Positions 27,157 through 37,053 of a stretch of DNA of 64,000 nucleotides are shown one piece after another (within the stretch, counting starts at the first letter, position 1; each line of letters begins with the position of its first letter). The stretch spans positions 186,001 through 250,000 of the forward strand of contig RAZD01000001.1 of the NCBI GenBank assembly GCA_003612525.1, in the 5' to 3' direction. The position numbers were made by a program, and so were the translations under genes. The notes under the pieces were generated by a model. The model was not told the DNA's origin, ran no database searches, and saw nothing but the letters and a program-made list of their open reading frames with translations. The stretch is from a bacterium C-53 (lineage in GTDB: Bacteria > Bacillota > Clostridia > Lachnospirales > Lachnospiraceae).

Positions 27157-28326
27157 TTACCGTTTTCCATGTCTTTCAAGAATCATCACGGAGCGCTTCA
27201 CGTCATAATATTTTTCAAGATATTTTCTGCCATTTACGCCCATCGCAGACAGCCTGTCCCGATTTTCGCAGATCTCTTTCACCGTTCTTACGAACCTGTC
27301 CATATCATCCGCCGGACAGTAAAATCCACACTCCGCCTCTTCGATCATATCGCCGATATCGCTGTTTTCATCTGTCACGACAAAGACGGGTTTTCCCATC
27401 TGCATATATGATAAGACTCTGGACGGAAAATTCGGAATCGTAAAACGGGCGCTTAAGCTCACAATCCCGATATCCTGTATCGCAAGGATTTCTTCATATT
27501 CTTCCCGCGGAAGCTCTCTATGATACTCCACACGGAAAAGCTTATGGTCTCTTATATAATTTTCCACATAAGCGCTCTCCGTACCGTCACCGATAATCAG
27601 AAACCTTGCTTTCTCATAATCATTCAGCTTCTCCATTCCCTCAAGAAGAAAAGGAAGTCCCTGCGGCTTTCCAAGATTCCCGCCAAACACAAAACGCGTA
27701 CTGTCCTCTTCGTTACTGTGCCGCTTTTGTCCTGCGAAAGATTTTATACGCACCGTATTGGGGAAAAGTTCCAGTTTCGCATGCTGCTCCGCCGGGAGAA
27801 TCTTCCTCATATATTCCATATTTGCAGGCGACATACATCCGATTACATCCGACGCCCGATAAAGTTTCGCCTCAACGGACCGGAAATAACGATGGATAAG
27901 TCCGCATTCTCTCATCATGCCAAGATCAACCGCATTCTGCGGAAAAATATCTTTTAGCATCAGATAAGAAAGCGCATGGTAATGAATGCGGCATTTCCAT
28001 ACCACATTCGCAAGCGTGATCGGCGGTGTCGGATACAGAATCATAGAAAATGATTCCTTCCATAGGTACTTCCGAATCAGAGAAAGCATCAAAGGCTCCA
28101 TGAACAGCTGTACCAGACCCTTTTTGATCTTTCCTGCCTTAAACTGGTCGGGAAGTTTCATGTAGACCACTCTGCATCCGCACTCCTCCCGCATTCCGCT
28201 CTCTTCTTCCGTCGTTCCCGCAAGCACAGTGACTTCGTGCCCCGCCTTCACAAGCGCCTCCACAAGATCAAGATAAATGGTAGAAGAGCGAAAACTGAAT
28301 CTTTGAAATAAACAAAGTATTTTCAT
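27157..28326 (-). CDS. glycosyltransferase family 4, candidate N-acetyl-L-fucosaminyltransferase
   Basis: A 389-residue GT-B protein of the WbuB-like branch: no E-x7-E pair, instead F-T-I-P-N-F-P-S-R-V-L-S-Y-M-Q-M-G-K-P near residue 310, and F-V-F-G-G-N-L-G-K-P-Q-G-L near 220. WbuB-like enzymes are proposed to transfer FucNAc, and this gene immediately precedes capE-capF-capG, so it is a plausible L-FucNAc transferase (inference). It overlaps the HAD gene by 4 bp (ATGA). Confidence 0.8.
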   Translation of the reverse strand: MKILCLFQRFSFRSSTIYLDLVEALVKAGHEVTVLAGTTEEESGMREECGCRVVYMKLPDQFKAGKIKKGLVQLFMEPLMLSLIRKYLWKESFSMILYPTPPITLANVVWKCRIHYHALSYLMLKDIFPQNAVDLGMMRECGLIHRYFRSVEAKLYRASDVIGCMSPANMEYMRKILPAEQHAKLELFPNTVRIKSFAGQKRHSNEEDSTRFVFGGNLGKPQGLPFLLEGMEKLNDYEKARFLIIGDGTESAYVENYIRDHKLFRVEYHRELPREEYEEILAIQDIGIVSLSARFTIPNFPSRVLSYMQMGKPVFVVTDENSDIGDMIEEAECGFYCPADDMDRFVRTVKEICENRDRLSAMGVNGRKYLEKYYDVKRSVMILERHGKR

Positions 28327-28988
28327 AATGACAGCAATTCCCTTAAATCATGCAGAGAATACGTCTCCCTGACGCCTTCCCTGTATTCCCTTTCTCTGTA
28401 CACCCCGTCTTCACGGTAAATTCTTGCCGTCTTTACCGGGCGTATCGTACTGATATAAAAATCTTTCACCGGATTATCGCCGACATACACAGTCTCATCA
28501 AGCGGCACACCTGAAGCTTCCGCCATCAGGTCAAATGCCTTTGGAGATGGTTTCCAGTATTCCCTGCCCAGCGTATCCGTCAGAATAATCCTGTCAAAAT
28601 AGTCCTGCGCATTCAGCGCTTCTGTCTTCCTTTGCTGCGTGATTGCATATCCGTCGGAAATAATGCCAAGAAAACAGCCCCTTCTGCGCAGCTCCGAAAG
28701 CGTTTCCAAAACATCCTCATAAAACTGTATGACAGGCAGATGCCCACGGTAAATATCAATCAGCGCAGCGATATCCTCTTCCTGGTATGCAATTCCTCTG
28801 CTCTCGAAAAAACGGTTGAAAACATACCGCGAGTCCTCTGTAAACAATGTCCACAACGCATGACTGACTGCTTCCTCACTTTCTTCAATGTGGGATGCAA
28901 GCTTCCCTGCTACAGCGCGGTAGCCGCTTTTTGCATACTCCTTTTCTGAAATCAATGTATCATCAAGATCAAACAGGACCGCTCTCAT
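28323..28988 (-). CDS. HAD-superfamily hydrolase, subfamily I
   Basis: A 221-residue phosphatase-like protein with all four HAD motifs: D-L-D-D-T at residues 7-11, a serine in I-I-S-D-G, K in K-P-S-P-K-A and V-Y-V-G-D-N-P-V-K-D near 168-177. The inserted alpha-helical cap between motifs I and II is of subfamily I size. It overlaps the ATP-grasp gene by 20 bp, so the two probably work together. The substrate might be a phosphorylated sugar or amino-acid intermediate, but nothing in the sequence decides this. Confidence 0.8.
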   Translation of the reverse strand: MRAVLFDLDDTLISEKEYAKSGYRAVAGKLASHIEESEEAVSHALWTLFTEDSRYVFNRFFESRGIAYQEEDIAALIDIYRGHLPVIQFYEDVLETLSELRRRGCFLGIISDGYAITQQRKTEALNAQDYFDRIILTDTLGREYWKPSPKAFDLMAEASGVPLDETVYVGDNPVKDFYISTIRPVKTARIYREDGVYREREYREGVRETYSLHDLRELLSL

Positions 28989-29970
28989 CACCGCACCTCT
29001 GTCTCTTTAAATTTTCGTCCAGCATAATGCTGCTGTCAAACCGGAGAAACGTCACATTTGCACGGTAGTCTTCCGTATAGGAGAGCTTTTCCCCGCGCAG
29101 CAGGCGGTACAAATTTTCACACGAATCGGCTCCTGCCATAATCGACATCGGAGCGCCGCCGCCAAACCGTGGGTTAATCTCTATATACTCTACCCCTCGC
29201 TTTGTCTTCATGCACTGCACGGTAATATGTCCGATCGGCTTCAGTTCCTTAAGAAGCCGTCCCACATCCTCTGCAATCTCCTTATCCCGCACAATCTTGC
29301 CTTTTGCGATCTCACCGCTTCTGGTAGCAATGCGGATACGCGGTACAAGCGTAATCAGTGTACTGTCAAAATCAAGGAACGCATCTATCGTATATTCCAC
29401 GCCTTCCATGAATTCCTGAACCATTGGATTGTCAATCAGTTCCAGATAACTAAACAGCTCCTTTTCGTTTCTCACCTTAAACGCATTGATGCTTGAGCTT
29501 CCGTCGAGAGGTTTGATGAATAACGGGAATTCTACATTTCCGGTATTGATTTCCTCCATTGTCAGCATGCGCGGCACCTTAAATCCATGCTCCTCGAGAA
29601 ATTCCTGCGTATTCGTCTTATTCCTGCACACTTTTATAATTTCCGGATCCGAAACAAGCGCTTTCGCCCTTGTATGACGTTCGATATATTTTTTCTGCTC
29701 GGCAAGCAGCATCAACTCCGTATCGATCGTAGGCACGATTAACCCGATCTCTTCCCGATTGCAGATATCAATCACCGCATCCACGTACTCCATCCCCGTA
29801 TCAATCCTGGGCACAATTACGCTTCGATCGGCAAAATAAAGCGCCGGAGCCAGATCGGAACAATCCGCCGCCACAATATTCCCCTGAACATTCAGCCGCT
29901 CCTTTGCACGTTTAAAACAATTCACAAGCTCCACTCTGCGCCCTGCGCTTAAGATCAAAATATTTTCCAT
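28969..29970 (-). CDS. ATP-grasp ligase (carbamoyl-phosphate synthase large-subunit-like)
   Basis: ATP-grasp enzymes join a carboxylate to an amine or thiol through an acyl-phosphate. This 333-residue protein has a Rossmann-like preATP domain (I-L-I-L-S-A-G-R-R-V near 4-13), then the ATP-binding region F-P-L-F-I-K-P and the Mg-binding Y-I-E-I-N-P-R-F-G-G-G. Lying between a PglC-like transferase and a HAD protein in a bacillosamine-type block, it may add an amino acid or other acyl group to an aminosugar (inference). ATG at 29970 has GGAGG 6 nt upstream; the longer frame to 30057 is unlikely. Confidence 0.8.
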   Translation of the reverse strand: MENILILSAGRRVELVNCFKRAKERLNVQGNIVAADCSDLAPALYFADRSVIVPRIDTGMEYVDAVIDICNREEIGLIVPTIDTELMLLAEQKKYIERHTRAKALVSDPEIIKVCRNKTNTQEFLEEHGFKVPRMLTMEEINTGNVEFPLFIKPLDGSSSINAFKVRNEKELFSYLELIDNPMVQEFMEGVEYTIDAFLDFDSTLITLVPRIRIATRSGEIAKGKIVRDKEIAEDVGRLLKELKPIGHITVQCMKTKRGVEYIEINPRFGGGAPMSIMAGADSCENLYRLLRGEKLSYTEDYRANVTFLRFDSSIMLDENLKRQRCGDESGPV

Positions 29971-29983
29971 AGACGGCCTCCTC

Positions 29984-30607
29984 TCAGCCCTTTTCTTTCC
30001 GCTCTGTTCCAGTAAACGGCTCCATCGTCGCATGTGTATCCGAGCTGATTCCCTCATGACGCAGCACGCTGACAGCCGTCTTCAAAATGATTTTAAGATC
30101 GCCCATAAATGTCACATTTCCAGCATATTCCACATCCAGACGAAACTTCTCTTCCCAGCTTATGGCATTGCGTCCGTTAACCTGTGCAAGCCCCGTAAGG
30201 CCCGGCAGGACATCATGGCGGTGCTTCTGCTCTTCATTGTATAACGGAAGATACTGCACAAGCAGCGGCCTCGGCCCCACAATCGACATGTCTCCCTTCA
30301 GAATATTAAACAGCTCCGGCAATTCGTCGAGGCTTGTCGCGCGAAGTTTCTTTCCGAATGAAGTCAGTCTCTTCTCATCTGGAAGCAATTCCCCGTTCTC
30401 GTCCCGCTCTTCCGTCATGCTGCGAAACTTATACATTCCAAAGATCACGCCGTCCTTTCCCGGCCGCCTCTGACGGAACAGAACCGGACTTCCCAGTTTG
30501 AGCCGAACCAGAATGGCAAGCGCCAGATACACTGGTGACAGCAGGACAATCGCTGTAAGGGAAAGTGAGAAATCAAAACATCTTTTAAAAAATCTGCGAT
30601 ACATCAT
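29984..30607 (-). CDS. monotopic phosphoglycosyl transferase (PglC/EpsL-like initiating enzyme)
   Basis: Small initiating enzyme of 207 residues that links a sugar-1-phosphate to undecaprenyl phosphate. One re-entrant hydrophobic helix spans about 14-36, followed by K-F-R-S-M-T near 60-65, the catalytic D94-E95 pair and V-G-P-R-P near 110-114. Length and lack of N-terminal helices place it with PglC rather than WcaJ. With the upstream dehydratase and aminotransferase it suggests a bacillosamine or QuiNAc4N-type first sugar. It overlaps the aminotransferase by 4 bp. Confidence 0.9.
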   Translation of the reverse strand: MMYRRFFKRCFDFSLSLTAIVLLSPVYLALAILVRLKLGSPVLFRQRRPGKDGVIFGMYKFRSMTEERDENGELLPDEKRLTSFGKKLRATSLDELPELFNILKGDMSIVGPRPLLVQYLPLYNEEQKHRHDVLPGLTGLAQVNGRNAISWEEKFRLDVEYAGNVTFMGDLKIILKTAVSVLRHEGISSDTHATMEPFTGTERKEKG

Positions 30608-31746
30608 TTTCCAAACAATCCCCTTATCGTATCTATCATCATATCCATCTCTTCCTTTGTATTCTTAATATCCGACGGCAGACATACACCACAGTCAAAG
30701 ATTCTCTCACTCACTGATTTTTTATCTGCAACCTGAATAAAATCGTTCTCTTCAAACACCGGCTGCAAATGCATCGGCTTCCAGATCGGGCGGCTCTCCG
30801 CATTCACTGTTTCAAGCGCCTCCATAACTGCAATCGGCTTTACGCTGCACTCAGGATCTATTGTAATACAGGAGAGCCAGAAATTCGGAACCATATCTTC
30901 AAGATACGGATTCATGCATATTTCCGGAATATCGGAAAATGCCGCCTTATACGTTTCATAAATTTTCGTCTTAAGAGCCACATGTTCGCTTAAATGTTTC
31001 ATCTGACCTCTTCCGATGCCTGCCACAATGTTTGACATCCTGTAATTGTATCCGATTTCTTTATGCTCATAATGTCTTGCAGGTTCTCTCGCCTGTGTCG
31101 CCAGAAAACGTGCCTTCTTTACTTTCGCTTCATCCATGCTCACCAGCATTCCCCCGCCGGAGGTCGTAATGATTTTATTCCCGTTGAATGAGTAGATTCC
31201 GATATCTCCGATCGTCCCTGTCTGGCGTCCTTTGTATGTAGAGCCAAGCGACTCTGCGGCATCCTCAATAAAAGGCACATGATACTCTTCACAGACTGCT
31301 TTGAGCTCCGACAGTCTGGCCGGCGTCCCGTACAGATTTGCTGCGATTACCGCTTTCGCTTCGGGATATTTTTGAAACGCCTTTTTAAGAGCCTGCGGGT
31401 CCATATTCCATGTTTCTTCCTCACTGTCAATAAAAACGGCTTTCGCTCCCTCGTACGCAATCGGATTTGCAGTTGCAGCAAAAGTCAGATCGGAGCAGAA
31501 TACGACATCATCCCTTCTCACACCGCACAGTTTCAACGCCAGATGAATGGCTCCCGTACCGCTTGATAAAGCCGCCGCGTAACCGCATCCCGTATAGTTC
31601 TCGATATCGTTCTCAAAACCATCCACATTCGCCCCCAGAGGAGCCACCCAGTTCGTCTCAAATGCCTCTCTGATATATTCCTGCTCCTCCCCATGCATTG
31701 TAGGACTGCTCAGGAAAATACGCTTCTTATCCATCTCTCTCACCAT
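30604..31746 (-). CDS. PLP-dependent nucleotide-sugar aminotransferase (DegT/PglE/EpsN-like)
   Basis: Fold-type I aminotransferase of 380 residues that would aminate a UDP-4-keto-6-deoxy sugar at C4. Residues include the P-A/T-rich S-S-G-T-G-A-I-H substrate loop at 61-68, E-D-A-A-E-S-L-G at 161-168 (Asp for the PLP ring nitrogen) and the Schiff-base K191 in Y-S-F-N-G-N-K. It follows a 4,6-dehydratase by 27 bp and precedes PglC-like, the classic PglF-PglE-PglC arrangement. A start at 31734 is equally possible. Confidence 0.87.
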   Translation of the reverse strand: MVREMDKKRIFLSSPTMHGEEQEYIREAFETNWVAPLGANVDGFENDIENYTGCGYAAALSSGTGAIHLALKLCGVRRDDVVFCSDLTFAATANPIAYEGAKAVFIDSEEETWNMDPQALKKAFQKYPEAKAVIAANLYGTPARLSELKAVCEEYHVPFIEDAAESLGSTYKGRQTGTIGDIGIYSFNGNKIITTSGGGMLVSMDEAKVKKARFLATQAREPARHYEHKEIGYNYRMSNIVAGIGRGQMKHLSEHVALKTKIYETYKAAFSDIPEICMNPYLEDMVPNFWLSCITIDPECSVKPIAVMEALETVNAESRPIWKPMHLQPVFEENDFIQVADKKSVSERIFDCGVCLPSDIKNTKEEMDMMIDTIRGLFGK

Positions 31747-31773
31747 ATTCCTTTCCGCCCTGCCGCCGATTCG

Positions 31774-33639
31774 TCATTTTCCGTGATAACGGTACGTAGG
31801 GACAAGCTCTTTTACCCATGCTTTTATATCTGCTTTTTCTTCTTTTGACTCTTCTTTCAGTTCCTCCAGCCTGACGAAAAATTCTTTTTCGTCAAATTCA
31901 ATCGGCTTTCCTATGTGAATCAGTTTATTTGCGGTCTCCTGCATCCCTTCTTCTTTCATCAGAAGCTCTTCATACAGCTTCTCTCCTGGACGCAGACCCG
32001 TAAATTCAATCTCAATATCCTCCCCAGGCACATACCCGGAAAGACGAATCAGGTTCTTTGCCAGATCAAGTATCTTAACCGGTTCTCCCATATCAAGAAT
32101 GAAAATCTCCCCGCCTTTTGCGTAGGCGCCCGCCTGGAGCACAAGCGAAACCGCCTCCGGGATCGTCATAAAATACCGGATGATATCAGGATGCGTAACC
32201 GTAACCGGGCCGCCTGACTGAATCTGTTTTTTAAACAGCGGAATCACACTTCCATTGCTTCCAAGCACGTTTCCAAAACGCACCGCCACGAATTCCGTCT
32301 TCGAACGATTATTATAGGACTGTACGATCATCTCACAAATTCTCTTGCTGGCGCCCATGATATTGGTTGGATTCACTGCCTTGTCCGTAGAAATCATAAC
32401 AAATTTATCAACACCGTTATCGACAGCCGCCTGAGCGGTCTTCCATGTTCCCATAACATTATTTTTTATCGCTTCATTCGGGCTATCCTCCATCAGCGGA
32501 ACATGTTTATGGGCCGCCGCATGATAGACAATGTTTGGACGGTATGCGGCAAAAATATCATTCATTCGATTTGTATTCCGCACTGACGCAATCAGCACTT
32601 TTAAATCCAGACCCGGATGATTATGCAGCAATTCCTGTTGAATATCATATGCGCTGTTTTCATAAATATCAACAATAATGAGCTGCCTCGGATTCTTCGT
32701 CGCAATCTGGCGACAAAGCTCACTTCCAATTGAACCGCCGCCGCCCGTAACCAGCACCACTTTTCCGTTTACGTAATTCATGATCGAATCAAGATCAACC
32801 TGAATCGGCTCACGACCCAGCAGGTCAATGACATCCACTTTCCGCAGCTGGCTTACATTCACCTCGCCATTCACAAGCTGATAGATTCCGGGCAGTGTTT
32901 TCAATTCACACTTTGTCTCTTTACAGATTTCAAGAATTTCTTTTAACTCATGACGCGACGCCGAAGGCATTGCAATTATAATTTCATCTATATCATACTG
33001 AGCCGCACACTCCAGAATATCTTCTCTGCCGCCCACCACTTTTACCCCGTGGATATAATTTCCGATCTTTGTCCGGTCATCATCAATGACGCAAAGCACG
33101 CTCTTCTGGATAAATTTGCTTGTATTCATTTCACGAATCAGGGAATTCCCCGCTTCTCCGGCACCGATGACCATAACATTCTTACTGATCGCTTTCTCTG
33201 TGCGCTTCTGCACAAATGTCCGGAAAACGCGATATGCAAATCTGCTCAGCGCCACAAATACCAGAAGGCAGAACGCATAGTAAAAATAATAACTTCTCGG
33301 CATATTATAGTGGAGAAGAAGCATTCCGACTGTCATGATGATAGAAGATAAAATGCATGCTGTAATCGTGCTTGCCATCTCAGCCACACCAGCATAAGTC
33401 CAGAGGCTCTGATAAAGATGAAACAGATAAAAGATAATGATTGTCGTAACGATATTGATTGGAAGATAATACCAGATATACTCAATCCACATCGGATTTG
33501 AAATGCTCTCATAATCGAAATAAAAGCGCATCAAAAGTCCCAGTGCGCTTGAAGCGAGAATTGCCACAACATCATATGTCATTAATCCGATTCTTCTTAT
33601 CAGCAATGCTTTATTTGTCACAAGTTTTTTCATATCCAT
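31774..33639 (-). CDS. membrane-bound UDP-N-acetylglucosamine 4,6-dehydratase (PglF/CapD-like)
   Basis: First gene of the second large operon, 621 residues. Four to five N-terminal membrane helices (about 17-135) are followed by a first nucleotide-binding domain (V-I-G-A-G-E-A-G at 157-164) and a catalytic SDR domain with T-G-G-G-G-S-I-G at 298-305, S-T-D-K-A-V-N-P and M-G-A-S-K. Family members convert UDP-GlcNAc to UDP-2-acetamido-2,6-dideoxy-4-ketoglucose. Followed by a PglE-like aminotransferase, it should feed UDP-QuiNAc4N synthesis. A promoter with extended -10 lies about 56 bp upstream. Confidence 0.9.
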   Translation of the reverse strand: MDMKKLVTNKALLIRRIGLMTYDVVAILASSALGLLMRFYFDYESISNPMWIEYIWYYLPINIVTTIIIFYLFHLYQSLWTYAGVAEMASTITACILSSIIMTVGMLLLHYNMPRSYYFYYAFCLLVFVALSRFAYRVFRTFVQKRTEKAISKNVMVIGAGEAGNSLIREMNTSKFIQKSVLCVIDDDRTKIGNYIHGVKVVGGREDILECAAQYDIDEIIIAMPSASRHELKEILEICKETKCELKTLPGIYQLVNGEVNVSQLRKVDVIDLLGREPIQVDLDSIMNYVNGKVVLVTGGGGSIGSELCRQIATKNPRQLIIVDIYENSAYDIQQELLHNHPGLDLKVLIASVRNTNRMNDIFAAYRPNIVYHAAAHKHVPLMEDSPNEAIKNNVMGTWKTAQAAVDNGVDKFVMISTDKAVNPTNIMGASKRICEMIVQSYNNRSKTEFVAVRFGNVLGSNGSVIPLFKKQIQSGGPVTVTHPDIIRYFMTIPEAVSLVLQAGAYAKGGEIFILDMGEPVKILDLAKNLIRLSGYVPGEDIEIEFTGLRPGEKLYEELLMKEEGMQETANKLIHIGKPIEFDEKEFFVRLEELKEESKEEKADIKAWVKELVPTYRYHGK

Positions 33640-33694
33640 ACCTATCTGCCCGCTGTCCGGGACGAATGTTGATAATAAATAAAGATATCATAGT

Positions 33695-33723
33695 ATTATA
33701 CCAAATATTTCTTTATGATACAA
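33695..33723 (-). promoter_or_regulatory. sigma-A-type promoter with extended -10 for the second polysaccharide operon
   Basis: On the minus strand, TGG-TATAAT (hexamer at 33700-33695) is preceded by a TTGTAT -35-like box (33723-33718) with a 17-nt spacer. The -35 is weak, but the extended -10 is a good match. Start would be near 33688, giving a leader of about 50 nt to the dehydratase ATG. It lies between that gene and the terminator of the preceding cassette. Confidence 0.65.
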
Positions 33724-33753
33724 TTAAACCATTTTATTTTTAAATAAATTACA

Positions 33754-33793
33754 AGAAAACAGCCGGCCGCTCTGCCTCTCAGAGCAGCCGGCC
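33754..33793 (-). terminator. strong Rho-independent terminator after the FIST-MCP cassette
   Basis: A 13-bp GC-rich stem with one G-U pair (33762-33774 with 33780-33792) closes a 5-nt loop. Read on the minus strand the stem is followed by TGTTTTCTT. It begins 8 bp after the MCP stop and should end transcription from the FIST promoter and any read-through from the large upstream operon. Confidence 0.88.
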
Positions 33794-33800
33794 GAATCAT

Positions 33801-34748
33801 TCAGAAGCTTTCCGGGGCTTCTTCTCTGATCAGCGGCGGAATCTGCGCCATCAAATTGTCAATATCCTCAAACATACTGCTTTTTGTCGTACCCAGCCGG
33901 CTTGCACGGTTAATATGCTTTACAACCTGCTGATACTGCCCTTTAATTTTGTCGAAAAAGCTGTGCAGCGTCTCAAGAGCCGTCTGAGATCTGTCGATTA
34001 CACCGGATATTTCGGTCTGTACGGAAACTGCACCATCTGCCGCCTCCGTAATCTGGTCAAACAATTCACCCGTTTCGTCCACGTATTTAAGGTTCTGTCC
34101 GAGCGCTTCCCTAGAAGTGCCAATACTCGCATTCAGCCGTTCACTGTCATGCTCCACTTCCTCAATTCCGGTATGTACTTCCCCAACAAGCTCCTTAATC
34201 TCATCCGCCAGCATCTTTACCTCAGTCGCCACAACTGCAAATCCTTTCCCCGCTTCTCCTGCACGCGCCGCCTCAATGCTGGCATTTAACGCAAGAATAT
34301 TCGTCTGATCGGCAATTGAAACAATTTTCGTCATATGTTTCTTAATCTTTCCGACTGCGGCCTGAAGTTCTTCAAATACAACCTCCATCTCATCAAAGTC
34401 TGCTTCCATCTGCTTTGATTTGCCTTCCAGAGCCTCTACACCGCCCTGTGCCTGTGTTACCGACTCAATAATTTTCTCACGCACCTGTGCGAACGAGCCG
34501 GATACCTGGTTGATCTCTTCAAATGTCTGCCGAAATTCCATCAATTGTTCCTGGAAGCTGTCTGCCTCTGACATAACACCGCTAAAAGAGTGGTTCACCA
34601 TGCCAAGTTCAACCAGAGAATCCACTTCCTTCTGTACAAGTCTTCTGTGGTAATCCTTCAGACTGTCCATAACAAATATAACCGGATATAACCCTCTCTT
34701 TTTGGAGGCACGTTCCGTTTTCTGGCTTTTCTTCTTTCTAAACTGCAT
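33801..34748 (-). CDS. soluble methyl-accepting chemotaxis-type signalling protein
   Basis: A 315-residue cytoplasmic protein without any transmembrane helix or periplasmic domain. The C-terminal half is a coiled-coil MCP signalling domain with the hairpin-tip core [19 protein letters not shown] and F-A-V-V-A-T-E-V. The N-terminal 60 residues (K-D-Y-H-R-R-L-V) are not a recognised sensor. ATG at 34748 has AGGAGG 6 nt upstream; an upstream extension to 34775 is unlikely. It is 10 bp after the FIST gene, which probably supplies the sensory input. Confidence 0.87.
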   Translation of the reverse strand: MQFRKKKSQKTERASKKRGLYPVIFVMDSLKDYHRRLVQKEVDSLVELGMVNHSFSGVMSEADSFQEQLMEFRQTFEEINQVSGSFAQVREKIIESVTQAQGGVEALEGKSKQMEADFDEMEVVFEELQAAVGKIKKHMTKIVSIADQTNILALNASIEAARAGEAGKGFAVVATEVKMLADEIKELVGEVHTGIEEVEHDSERLNASIGTSREALGQNLKYVDETGELFDQITEAADGAVSVQTEISGVIDRSQTALETLHSFFDKIKGQYQQVVKHINRASRLGTTKSSMFEDIDNLMAQIPPLIREEAPESF

Positions 34749-34758
34749 ACTGGTCCTC

Positions 34759-35814
34759 CTATTCAAAAACAACACACGTCATAGACTGGTTGACAAACTG
34801 GTCATTGTAGTGTTCCCCGTAACCAACCAGGCCTGCATGTTTGCCAAGTGCGCTCATTTCTTTCAAATACTCCTGCATATAGCCATGTTCCGTAAACAAC
34901 TTATACCGAAACAGGCAGTTCACCGAAAATACCGCTGACGGGCGGGGAAAATCCGCACGTATTTTTTGTATGGTGTCACGGACAACCTCTTTATAATCAG
35001 CAAGTTTCAGCAAAACCAGCACATCCGAGTCGTTGACCTGTCTGAAACAGACAAGAGCGTTTCCCTGCACCTCTTTAATCGAAATAATACAGGTATCGTC
35101 GCCATTCAGTTTGCCAAAAGGATTCTGAAACGTCTGCGTCAAAATCTGCCTCTCTGTTACCTTCAAAATATCTTGATATACCTGCCTTGCCGAATGTCCG
35201 TTTAATTCACCGAGCACATAATTCTTTTTATCTGTTTTCGATGCAATAAACCGATGTTCATCCATCGGTTGATAAATATTTTCTTTATATGTTTTCACGC
35301 GTCCTCTCTGATTTCGGACCAGCGCATATGCTACCGCATCCTCGTAAACCTTCCCGTTCGCAGATACTTTTCCCGCATCTCCTGTACCGCCAACCAGAGA
35401 AATATCCTGACGTCTGAGCGCCGCATGCATCGTTGTCAACACACACGCATCATTCCCCGCACAAAAGTCTATGCATACCGTATCACGGTGCGAACCGTTT
35501 ACCTTTCTCAGATCCTGTTCCAACCGCTCGATATACTTCACCGGCATCACCGATACTTCCTCAAGTACATTTGCTGCTGCAACAATGCCGTCAAAATATG
35601 CAATCAAAACCACACCATGTTCCACCACATGAGTATCATACCCCATTCCGATACATCCTATGCTTGGCACTCCTGGATACAGTGCCTCTAACCCCTGAAC
35701 ATGTTCCTCAAACTGTTCATTATTCGACAGCAGCAGAATCATCTGTGGCCGATCTAAGCCCTTTGCCGCCTCCTTTAAATTTCCCTGCTTGCTCATTCCA
35801 AAAAATTGTCTCAC
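34759..35814 (-). CDS. FIST-domain sensory protein
   Basis: A 351-residue protein with FIST_N and FIST_C domains, known as intracellular small-ligand sensors often joined to signalling outputs. Recognisable elements are P-S-I-G-C-I-G near 55, the central V-G-G-T-G-D-A-G near 140 and the C-terminal F-S-V-N-C-L-F-R-Y followed by G-Y-G-E-H-Y. It has no output domain of its own and sits 10 bp upstream of a soluble MCP. Start GTG at 35814 has AGGAG 8 nt ahead; the frame extends to 35832. A near-consensus promoter lies 85 bp upstream. Confidence 0.83.
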   Translation of the reverse strand: MRQFFGMSKQGNLKEAAKGLDRPQMILLLSNNEQFEEHVQGLEALYPGVPSIGCIGMGYDTHVVEHGVVLIAYFDGIVAAANVLEEVSVMPVKYIERLEQDLRKVNGSHRDTVCIDFCAGNDACVLTTMHAALRRQDISLVGGTGDAGKVSANGKVYEDAVAYALVRNQRGRVKTYKENIYQPMDEHRFIASKTDKKNYVLGELNGHSARQVYQDILKVTERQILTQTFQNPFGKLNGDDTCIISIKEVQGNALVCFRQVNDSDVLVLLKLADYKEVVRDTIQKIRADFPRPSAVFSVNCLFRYKLFTEHGYMQEYLKEMSALGKHAGLVGYGEHYNDQFVNQSMTCVVFE

Positions 35815-35897
35815 GTTGCCTCTCCTTTCCACGCAGGTTTTTCACTTATTTCCGATTCTATTCATCTATATATATCCATTTTTTACAAACCACTATA

Positions 35898-35926
35898 ATT
35901 ATAATGAATCCATACTTACAGGTCAA
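35898..35926 (-). promoter_or_regulatory. near-consensus sigma-A promoter for the FIST-MCP cassette
   Basis: Minus-strand TTGACC (35926-35921), 17-nt spacer, TATAAT (35903-35898). This is 5/6 and 6/6 agreement at ideal spacing, the strongest promoter I see in the window. Transcription would start near 35891, giving a leader of about 77 nt before the GTG. It begins 9 bp after the stop of the preceding Wzy-like gene. Confidence 0.82.
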
Positions 35927-35934
35927 CTATTATT

Positions 35935-37053
35935 TCATGGACTTTTCCCTGCATGCGCCACTATTGTGAAGAGGAAAAAAAACAAAAGCAAATACGGCGG
36001 AACAATAAAAAAATTTTCAAAGAACGATACAAAGAGCATTGCAAATATGCCGGACTGGGCAATCCGTACCACTGCCGTCTGTTCCCTCCCGGACGGACAC
36101 AACCATATTTTGCGAACCAGTAAAAAAATAACAAGCAGAAAAACAGGAATTCCATGCACCGCAAGTATGTCAAACAAACCGTTATGCACCTCAAAAATAA
36201 AAAAACTCTTCATCTGATAGGCTGAACCAATGCCGGTAACAGGCTTCTCAAGAAGCGCCTGCCAGAGCTCACCCCAGATTTCTTCCCTTCCTGACAAAAT
36301 GCTTTTATAAAGAAATGTAATCTCTACGGAAAGAGAGCCAAGCCATACATAAAATAAAGTAAAAACAATGCTTCCTGCAGTTGTCATTATAATAATCATA
36401 CGCTTTATTACTCTGTTTTTTTGGATTATTTTCCCGCATGCCAGAAAGATCATAAACAGAAACATCCCTGCCATCGCGCATCGCGAGTGGTAGAGAATCG
36501 TATAAAGCGTCCCTGTCACACAAAGCAGAATCTGTATCCATCCCATATAAGGCATTGCATATACTTCCTTTACGAACTCCAGAAAAAGAATTCCCATGAC
36601 CGTAAGCATCATAAATACAAGACCTGCCATATTAAAATTATATTCCCATTTCACGAATGCAAACCACGGAATCAGGAAAACAGTCATGCAGCCTGAAAAT
36701 ATCATGGCCTGTCTCCTCGTAAAATTCACCTTATCTGCAAGATATACTGCCATAAGAAGATTGACAACTGTAAGAAACGCCCCTTTATTCGAATGAATCA
36801 AAAAAAGGTTCAACAACGTAAGCAAATCTGCCGACGCCATCAGAAGAAATTCCATATCTCGCTCAAGCAGACTGCGAAACGGATTCCTGTGTGCAAAAAA
36901 AAGCGCCGTAAAAGCGGCAAACGACACAAGACTTGCATACTTTGCCGTCACCGCGTAAATCTCCTGACTTACAAAACATCCGCAAAAAAGAACTGCCGCA
37001 AGCAGAATAAAGAAGCTCCTGCCAATTTCCATGACTTTTGTCTTTTCTTCCAT
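35935..37053 (-). CDS. Wzy/O-antigen ligase-like membrane protein
   Basis: A polytopic protein of 372 residues with ten to eleven membrane helices. Its large loop contains S-G-R-E-E-I-W and P-V-T-G-I-G-S-A-Y then a histidine-asparagine pair, the Wzy_C signature. It is clearly paralogous to the protein at 38449-39621, which has the same S-G-R-E-x-I-W...P-V-T-G-I-G-S arrangement. The ATG at 37053 shares a base with the flippase stop; the frame begins at a TTG at 37056. It is the last gene before the FIST cassette and no terminator separates them. Confidence 0.78.
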   Translation of the reverse strand: MEEKTKVMEIGRSFFILLAAVLFCGCFVSQEIYAVTAKYASLVSFAAFTALFFAHRNPFRSLLERDMEFLLMASADLLTLLNLFLIHSNKGAFLTVVNLLMAVYLADKVNFTRRQAMIFSGCMTVFLIPWFAFVKWEYNFNMAGLVFMMLTVMGILFLEFVKEVYAMPYMGWIQILLCVTGTLYTILYHSRCAMAGMFLFMIFLACGKIIQKNRVIKRMIIIMTTAGSIVFTLFYVWLGSLSVEITFLYKSILSGREEIWGELWQALLEKPVTGIGSAYQMKSFFIFEVHNGLFDILAVHGIPVFLLVIFLLVRKIWLCPSGREQTAVVRIAQSGIFAMLFVSFFENFFIVPPYLLLFFFLFTIVAHAGKSP

